From Orobanche coerulescens (Eukaryota > Streptophyta > Magnoliopsida > Lamiales > Orobanchaceae), in contig CM065803.1 in the NCBI GenBank assembly GCA_033398695.1, positions 43,267,501 to 43,331,500 of the forward strand: a stretch of DNA of 64,000 nucleotides, read 5' to 3'. A program made the translations under genes and the position numbers. Under the pieces are notes generated by a model that was given only the letters and a program-made list of their open reading frames with translations, was not told the DNA's origin and searched no databases. Shown one piece after another: positions 57,367 through 64,000 of this stretch (its first letter is position 1; the number at the start of each line of letters is the position of its first letter).

Positions 57367-60100
57367 TGTAATACCCGAGATCCTTGTTCCAGATTCGTTG
57401 AGTTTTTGGGGTTTTATCGGATTGTTATTGTCCTCATCGTTGGAATTTGGTGTCATGTTTATGTGTGCCTTGTTGGGACGTGTGTTTGGAGGCGTTTCAG
57501 ATCACTATGTGAGTTTCTGGGTTTTTGTGGTGTAGCGCACGCTAATGCTTGTGGCATAGCGCACGCTACGGTGTTAGTTAGCGCACGCTACCGGATGTGT
57601 AGCGCACGCTAACCGGCGATCCAGAACTACCGGATCGGGACTGTGGCTTTGTTAGCGCACGCTAAGGTCGATAACTAGCGCACGCTATCGATCGCTTAGC
57701 GCACGCTCTTCCTTCTTTCTAGCGCTGCGCTCGGTAAATCTGAGATCTGTCCGGGGCCACCGGATCGACCGTGACTTCGTTAGCGCACGCTACACTCATG
57801 GGGCTAGCGCACGCTAACGGTGTTATATGCGGAATGTTACGGCGTTGACCTCGTTAGCGCGCGCTAATGCGGTCTAGTTAGCGCACGCTAATAAGCATCG
57901 ATATAAATCTTTGACAAAGCTTCACTTCGTCATTTCTCTCCCTTCTTCATCCTTTCCAACGGGAGTGAGCTCCAGAGGTGATTTTCAGCGATCTTCTTCA
58001 TCAAGCTTCATTTTGGAACGGATTTGTAGGTGTTTAACAACACCAAATCATCTTCTTGATCCAAATCAAGGTAATCTCTTCTTAGAACCCTAGTTCTTGA
58101 ATTTTGGGGGGTTTCTCCTTAGTTCTTCGATTTAATCCGAGGATGATGAATCGATGGTGAAATTATTGTTGTCTTGGCCATGATCTTCGGATTTTTGAAC
58201 TCATTCATGATTTTATATCACTCGGAACATAGTTCTTGATTTCTTGAAGACACACTTAGATCCTTGTAGTTTTTAGGATCGATTCGGATTCCGTTTAGTG
58301 TTATTGATTCGCGTTAGTGTTATTTTCGTAGTTCTCGTGGAGTTGTCGAGTTCTTGGTCGGTTTTGGAAGTTCGAGGGCCCAACCTCATCCGTTCGTTGT
58401 CCGGTGTTTCGTGGTATCGAGGCCTTGTGATTCGTCGTATTTGTTCGCTCGCGGATTTGAGGCAAGTATCTTGCCTATACACTTCATATTTCGTAGTGGT
58501 TATAGTCGGTAATTGACTAGGTGTGCAATTGAATTATTTTTAATGAACTTATAAAAGAATTGGTATATTCTCGATAAAGGTTTTCTATAAAATCTACTTA
58601 TGTGTTTGTGAACGATTGTGTGGTGCTGAGGATATGTACTAGTGGTGTGCTTTGGAATATCTTCTTTACGTTTGGTATCGTTGTGCGTGATTATGTTGAT
58701 AGTGAACTTAAGGTTATGTCTTTCTGACAAGAAGTGTGTATATATGTGTGGACGTGTGTACTATTGATGAGTTTGTGATGATGTGTGATGTGAGTATGTG
58801 TCGGGTGTTGTGGCCATTCTTAGCAAGTACCTTGATTTACAGTTGAAGTACTTCGGGGGAATATGTTTTTGAATCGTGATTTTGTGAAAGTGGTAATTTA
58901 AAATGTGGTTTCGCCATGTGGTTACCGAGAGTGTGTGAACCGAGTAAAACCGGTGAGGGTCCCCAGGGTCCTAGGGTCGCGTATCCCTACGGATCACTCG
59001 GTGGGCTATACACTGTGGAGGGCCCGACGAGGTGTCTCTGGGGTGTGTATCTTGCTGAGAGGTACAGGGCCAGTATAGCTCGGGAGGTTGTTTTGTTATA
59101 TGGCACGATGTTGTTTTCGATAATTGTGATATGTCCGGAGTATCACATATGCAAATTCCCAAAGTGAGATACATCATATGTAAGGTCTTGGTACTTGGCT
59201 AAAATGGCACCGGTATAAGCGTCGTATATTATTTGCTTCATGGTTGCGATATTTTTGGCATAAGGATACGGGCCCCGTGATTGTTTCCGTACATCGTGGT
59301 TTGGTTATGTATCGAGTGTGACCGTTGTGTTATTCACTCGAGTATGGGATATGGATGTTTTGGGTCGTGGACCCTGTGTTTGTGACCAGATTGGTATCTT
59401 TGAGTAAAAACAATTCTTTGGCCCGTGTCCCTATGTGGTTTGTCGAGTTAAAGATTTATTAGCCCAGAAATGTCTTTCTAAAACTCCCGAGACTTTTAAA
59501 TGCTTTTCAAAGAGCCTGCGTGTCTCATTCCAATTTTTCATGGTTTGAACTATTTTATTCAATGTAATATCTCGGGAAATTTTCATTGGGTTGAATTGTG
59601 GAATTAATCAAGTTTTTATATTCTTGGAATATGTTGTGTATAGCTCGTATTTGCACTTTATACTTGCACTAGCAAAACAGTGGAGTTTGCTAACCCCGAG
59701 TATTCGGGGTGGATGTCAGACAAGGCCCGTGTACTTGCAAAGTTGTCGGGAGCGAACCACAGGATCGGTACGAAGGATGATGGAAGACGACGATGCTAAT
59801 CACATGAAGGTCGTGTTGGGAATTTGGTGAAGTCTTATTGTTTTGTCTTTTTGTTGGGGTATTTTCTAAGTTTCGGGAAGTATTAATGTATCCTAACCCC
59901 TGCGTGGGTACGAGTTAGAAAAAGGAGTTTAGTATGTTCGATGTAAAAATATTTGGTAAAAGAACGAATCGGTCTAATGGTTCATTATTTAGCCACATCG
60001 GCTTAAAATGTGATGTATTGTTTTTGTATTTAGCCTGGTAGATCCTCATGGAGAGGGTCTGCGGCGCTGTAATATTCCCAAGTGGTTTGGGGGTGTTACA
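57367..60100 (+). repeat. 3' LTR of element F
   Basis: Same borders as the 5' LTR. Differences are concentrated in short blocks such as 57611-57641, 57736-57775, 58965-59015 and 59700-59750. Two-hairpin motif at 59670-59709. Confidence 0.95.
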
Positions 60101-61227
60101 TCAAATAGTCAATACAGTGATCTTCCACACAGCTCTCAACAGGACAAAGAAAGAATCTTCTGTTCCCACAAGAAGTCAAGCCCCGTTGATAAAGAAATAC
60201 TAAATACTGAAGGATAAAGTATTTAAATACTGTCAGTCAACAGATCTTCAAATCCCGCAAATTCCGGATCGTGCTTTTCATCCCGTTAGAACGAAATCTT
60301 GCTCAACGGATATATTTTCCAGAAGACTATATATATCTCATCAAGGTGTTGAAGATCAGTTACCAAAATACGCACGAAATTACCAAGCTATCAAAGTTAT
60401 TATCAGACCAAAACATATCTCCAAAGCTTACTGCTATTCAGATTAAAGAGATATACAGTGCTCAACATCTTGAACAACACATCATCAGCTAGAAGCTCTG
60501 AAAGTCAAAGTTGTTGTTCATACCCTGTTCTATCTTTGAACAAATCCAGATCAGCCCTGTGTGGACTGAGTAATCTGTGCTTCTCCGAAACTGTGTGTGA
60601 AGGATTTGCATTGAGGAAGACGAAGCTTCATAACTGTGTGTGAAGAAGCCAGTCAAGCATTAGCTCAAACCAATCTGTGTGAACGGTTGAAGCTAAGATC
60701 TTTATATCAATCTGTGAGAACGATATATTGATTGTGTGTTGTTATAATTACGTAGTTGTGTACGCGGTAATTATAATAAACTTTTTACTCCTGTGTGGAG
60801 GACCAGTGGACGTAGAGGGGTTTACCTCGAACCACTTTAAATATTGTGTTATTTACCTTCTGCCGTACTTGTTTTAATTACTGTGATTATTTAAGTATAC
60901 ACTGCACATCAAGTTGCTGTATCCACAGCAACTTACTGTATTTGAGACTTCCGGTACGCACTCAATTTAAATCAGTACAGCTTGTTGTTTAAACTACTTC
61001 CCAAGCTGTATCCAGTATACTTAGTGGCCAACAGTCCTATAAAATCCATAAGATTTTAAAATCTTTAAAAGTTTGGAGTTTTGAATACCTCAAGATTTTA
61101 AAGACTTTTCAAAATTCGGATTGAATACCTCAAGATTTTTAAAGACTTTTCAAAATCCGGATTGAATACCTCCAGACTTTTAATGTCCAAAAAATTCAAC
61201 AGAATCTTAATCTATTACACCCCCTAA

Positions 61228-61410
61228 ATTAATTTTTTAAGAAAAAACACGTGTTGCCTAAGAAAAAAAAAAAGAAAATTAAAAAAAAAAAGCAGAAAAC
61301 TGAGAATAAGGAAAGAGGTCGCCGGAAACATGCATTGGAAATCGCTGGTCTCTAGAAGTCGCGCTGGAAGTCGCCAGTCGCTCGAAGTCACCTGTTTTTC
61401 CTATCGCCCC
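61228..61410. other. Flank between the Harbinger-like and hAT-like elements
   Basis: A-rich sequence with an ACACGTGT core near 61248. No gene seen. Confidence 0.5.
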
Positions 61411-62731
61411 TAGTGTTGCCACATTTTAACCGGAACCGGCGGTTCCGACCCGGACCGTTGACCATGGGCCGGTTCCGGAACCGGAACCGATATTAAGCAC
61501 GGTCCGGTTACGGGCCGCAATTTCTGGACCCGTGAACCGGCGGACCGGGCCGGCGGTTCGGCCCGGAACCGGCGGTTTTGCTGAATTTTAATTTTTTTTC
61601 AAATGCAGATTTCTCCCACCCAATTTTATCTATAAATACCCTCCTTCTTCCACCTTCAAAACCATCCACTGTGTTAACAATTCTACACTCTCTTCTATTT
61701 CAAATTTTTCTCTATTTTTTATTTTTCTTGCTTTACATTATATTACTACTAACTAGTAACTATTAAATACTATCTCGTAATATATATCACTATTATCTCT
61801 ATATTGTTCTCTACTTATTTATTTGTTAGCATGTCTCGTTCTAGTGGTAACCGTGGCAATTCTATCAATGTCGACGCCGATGAAGATATTGATAGCACTC
61901 CCACATTTTATAAAAATTATAAAATCATAATATTTCAAAAAAAACATTTCATGGTAAATCTAATTCTATTAGTGTCACATCATAATTAAATTTATATTTT
62001 TATAAATTGATGGTCAAAATTAAAAAAATTTGACTAGAAAAAAGTCAAATGCCTCAAGCTAATGGGACGGAGGGAATATTAAAATTGAGCTCAAGCTCTT
62101 TATTCATTTTCCCTCTTATAAACAAAATTTAATTTCCAATTAGTATAGTGAAATAGATAGTATTAGTTAGTTTACTTATTCAATTTTAAAGATTGTATCC
62201 TTGTAACTTTATTTTGTACATAGATAGAATCATAAAAATCAATAAAGATATCACTTTTTATGCTTGTAAATGTTTTAAAACTATTTTTACTTTATTGTAT
62301 TTCAAATTTTCAATATTTCAAATTTTCAACACAAGTAATTTAATTTCAAAAAAAAGTCATAAAAAATATTACAAGTTACTATAAATTAGATAAAAAACAC
62401 AACATAAAGAATTTTAAATTTCTAAATTGCCTATAAGTTATTATATTTTTATTAAATTAAGTTAAATAATTTCAAAATTTCAACACTTCTAAATTAAAAA
62501 ATTTAGAAATTTCAACACAAATTATTTAATTTAAAAAAAAGAAGATATAATCAATATTACAAGTTATTATAAATTACATAAAAAAACACAACATAAATAA
62601 TTTCAACATTCGAAATTTCAAATAATTCATTTAATTTCATTAAAAAAAAAACGAAGAACTGCCGATTAGGGCCGGACCGAACCGCGGTTTCGGGCCCGGA
62701 ACCGGCGGTTCAAGGCTCGGTGGCAACACTA
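61411..62731 (+). mobile_element. hAT-like DNA transposon, deletion derivative
   Basis: 1321 bp with inverted ends TAGTGTTGCCAC (61411-61422) and GTGGCAACACTA (62720-62731), flanked by ATCGCCCC (61403-61410) and ATCGCCTC (62732-62739), a 7/8 match for an 8-bp duplication. Subterminal ACCGGAACCGGCGGTTCC-type repeats occur at both ends, as in hAT elements. A short frame from 61831 (MSRSSGNRGNS) looks like a transposase N-terminus cut off early; no BED or dimerisation domain follows. Gene orientation is taken from that frame. Confidence 0.8.
62063..62077. mobile_element. Stowaway-like terminus inside the hAT-like element
   Basis: GGGACGGAGGGAATA resembles the inner-to-outer end of a Stowaway MITE. 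The matching other end is not seen, so only a relic is proposed. Confidence 0.4.
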
Positions 62732-62739
62732 ATCGCCTC

Positions 62740-63656
62740 CTCTCTCTTTATTTCTCTCTCTGTTCACTTTTTTTTTTCTCTGTTCGCTGAAAGCAATTAG
62801 GATTTTTGCGGCTCTCTTTATTTCTTTTAATTTACTTGAAAATAAAAATACAAAAAAAAAAGGCGAAACTCCCCAAACGCCTAAAGCGTCCACTTGGAGG
62901 CATACGCCTTTCATACGCCTCAACAAGAGAAGGCGTCTGCCTCCGTCCGCCCTTTAAGACACCGACTTTGACTCGTACCTAAAATATTAGGATGCCCATT
63001 TAATTTTTTAATTTTTGTTTTTACTATTTGCTTTTTTGGGTAAAATTGAAAGATGCTTTGAAATTATATTTGAAAAGAGACCAAGTATAGCTTTAGTAAA
63101 AAAAAGCCTGCTTACAAGTTATCATATATTTTGAACTTATTTAAAAAGTTTAGATTTATTGAGATGCTACTCAAAGTAGCATTTTAATAAGCTAACTTAT
63201 CAGTCATTAGTTCGGCTTATCAGCTAAACTATCAAAACATACTCTAAAGTGTACAAAAACAAAAAGTAGCGTATCGTTTCGAAACGTAATTGTAACTAAC
63301 ATAATGTCTGAGATCTGAAGACTCGTTATTCGCTATTTAACACCGAAAATTTGGGAAACGTCATCTCGTCATTTTTCAATTTTCTTTATAAATCTTGAAA
63401 ATATGTCCAATGTTTTTTAGTGAACGTGTTCTCACTTGTTCGGAAATAGAAATTAGAAAACGGGTGGAATCCCCGACAGAATGCATTTAAGATTTGTGGA
63501 TTCGTGGTTAAACAATTTTTTTCTTGGTTTCTTCGGAAAAAGGTTTTGATCAAGAGTTCGAAAACCATCTGGGTTTCTCAGTTTGTTGTCCTCATTGTAA
63601 AAGATATTTGATGATGTGTGCTTCGACCTTTTGGTTAATTTCTGCATATTTCGTAG
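62740..63656. other. Unassigned DNA left of the stress-protein exon
   Basis: Pyrimidine-rich tract at 62740-62790, GGCGT-type short repeats near 62850-62955 and a small hairpin TGCTACTCAAAGTAGCA (63162-63178). No recognisable coding exon. 63640-63656 ends in TTTCGTAG, a plausible intron 3' end. Confidence 0.5.
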
Positions 63657-63760
63657 TCGTTTATGCAACAACTCCAATGGTTGATTCTGTGAAGAAAGCC
63701 CAAGAGGAAAACGCTGCCAATATACTATCTCGTGCCATGCACTTGTGCAAACAAAAGAAG
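63657..63760 (+). CDS. Exon of a universal-stress-protein-like gene (partial)
   Basis: Reads VYATTPMVDSVKKAQEENAA and on to LCKQKK, a pattern I recognise from the middle of plant universal stress proteins, small ATP-binding-fold cytosolic proteins induced by stress. It is preceded by TTTCGTAG (acceptor) and followed by GTGGGT (donor) at 63761, with a phase-0 boundary. The expected next exon is beyond 64000. The expected first exon, with the ATG and nucleotide-binding loop, is not visible upstream in the window, so this may be a relic or have a long first intron. Confidence 0.6.
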
Positions 63761-64000
63761 GTGGGTTTTATCATTTTTTTTCTTCATATTCCTATAAAGC
63801 AATTCATTTTTGGCATAAATAAAGGAGGTGTTTAGTATGATGTATCTGGCTAAATAAAGTCATATATGATTTAATTATGACTTAATCCATGTTTAGTAAA
63901 AACTATAAAATTTTGGGCCATTAGGAGTTTATATGCTCGGCCCGCATATAACCATCTATTGCAAATCAGGATATCAAGAATATATTCCTCAATACTTGGC
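63761..64000 (+). other. Putative intron start, AT-rich
   Basis: Begins with donor GTGGGT and T-rich sequence. Contains GGTGTTTAGTATGATG near 63827 and CATGTTTAGTAAAAAC near 63888, imperfect repeats that may belong to a MITE. No exon seen before the window end. Confidence 0.4.

Larger units (their letters stand above)
51999..60100 (+). mobile_element. Non-autonomous Tekay-derived element F
   Basis: LTRs of 2755 bp (51999-54753) and 2734 bp (57367-60100), TG...CA, with a perfect TCAAA duplication (51994-51998 and 60101-60105). A perfect tRNA-iMet primer site and a polypurine tract are kept, but the 2613-bp interior has no gag or pol. The size and layout are those of a large retrotransposon derivative, mobilised in trans by a Tekay relative. 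It is probably among the youngest insertions, as the LTRs match closely outside CAG/CTG-rich blocks. Confidence 0.92.
23612..61033 (+). mobile_element. SIRE/Maximus (Sirevirus-type) copia element hosting D, E and F
   Basis: LTRs of 1180 bp (23612-24791) and about 1160 bp (51767-61033 less element F) start TGTTGGGAT and end GGCCAACA. Between them lie gag, protease, integrase, RT, RNase H (copia order), a spacer with extra polypurine tracts and a long third ORF, as in Sireviruses. Removing D, E and F and their target repeats leaves about 12.4 kb. Gag and pol carry several stops and frameshifts; the third ORF is intact. Confidence 0.93.
51767..61033 (+). repeat. 3' LTR of SIRE, split by element F
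   Basis: The first 232 bp (51767-51998) match the 5' LTR up to the target TCAAA. Element F follows, then the LTR resumes at 60106 and ends ...AGTGGCCAACA at 61033. Differences from the 5' LTR include a 16-base gap near 60305 and loss of one of the two AGTATTTAAATACT palindromes. Confidence 0.92.
23108..61224. mobile_element. PIF/Harbinger-like MITE split by the SIRE insertion
   Basis: The left end GGGGGTGTATTGG (23108) and the right end TACACCCCC (ending 61224) are inverted repeats; the outer 40 bases match at about two thirds of positions. Both are flanked by TAA (23105-23107 and 61225-61227), the 3-bp duplication of PIF/Harbinger elements. Without the SIRE insertion (23612-61033) about 0.7 kb remains: 504 bp left and 191 bp right. 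The left arm holds an AAT microsatellite; the right arm holds three GATTGAATACCTC-type direct repeats. No transposase frame. Confidence 0.75.

Noticed and set aside
63524..63656. N-terminal extension of the stress-protein exon (MVSSEKGFDQ...)
   Set aside because: Does not match universal stress proteins and ends at a plausible intron acceptor, so it is more likely intron.
1..64000. tRNA or rRNA genes
   Set aside because: None recognised; tRNA-like matches are only the primer-binding complements of initiator tRNA-Met.

Overview
The window is intergenic DNA of a flowering plant (most likely a eudicot; the species cannot be told from sequence alone). It is built almost entirely of nested transposable elements. 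The evidence is four plant Ty3/gypsy chromoviruses of the Tekay (Del) type or their derivatives, primed by initiator-tRNA-Met, one Tat-type gypsy element with a second RNase H, one Sirevirus-type (SIRE/Maximus) copia element, another copia fragment, and short DNA transposons. Near the right edge one exon reads like a plant universal stress protein. No rRNA or tRNA genes, CRISPR arrays or complete host genes were seen.

Layout, left to right. (1) 1-3662: 3' part of a copia element on the minus strand (LTR running off the window, degraded RNase H, RT and integrase). (2) 3663-18262: Tat gypsy element on the minus strand (pol, gag, one LTR), fused at 3662/3663 to the copia fragment and split by Tekay element A. 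(3) 7965-16801: Tekay element A, plus strand, ~2.0 kb LTRs, 5-bp target duplication CTGAA. (4) 18263-21685: a ~3.4 kb degraded minus-strand Tekay-like LTR. (5) 21686-23107: LTR-like debris, a 112-bp tandem duplication and microsatellites. (6) 23108-61224: a small PIF/Harbinger-like element with TAA target duplication, split by the SIRE element. (7) 23612-61033: the SIRE element, about 12.4 kb of its own sequence, stretched to 37.4 kb by three nested Tekay-type elements: D (26808-34158, in gag), E (36560-46152, in RT) and F (51999-60100, in the 3' LTR). (8) 61411-62731: a deleted hAT-like element. (9) 63657-63760: a universal-stress-protein-like exon.

The insertion order is clear: Harbinger-like element, then SIRE, then D, E and F, each marked by direct repeats of the target. 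Elements A, D and E carry gag-pol reading frames with stops or frameshifts. F has no coding capacity but keeps the primer site, polypurine tract and LTR ends, so it looks like a non-autonomous passenger. The only long undamaged frame is the 1012-codon third ORF of SIRE (48172-51210), which has its own TATA box and G-box upstream.

The least explained pattern is in the LTR promoters. Several unrelated families carry, just upstream of the TATA box, arrays of a family-specific GC-rich palindromic 10-14-mer (GTGCCGCGGCAC in A; TTAGCGCACGCTAA in D, E and F; TGGCGATCGCCA in Tat). The Tekay-type LTRs also share a two-hairpin motif (TAGC..GCTA followed by CCCC..GGGG) and a hairpin beside the polypurine tract. 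Differences within LTR pairs cluster strikingly in CAG/CTG-rich blocks, which may be biology or a sequencing artefact.
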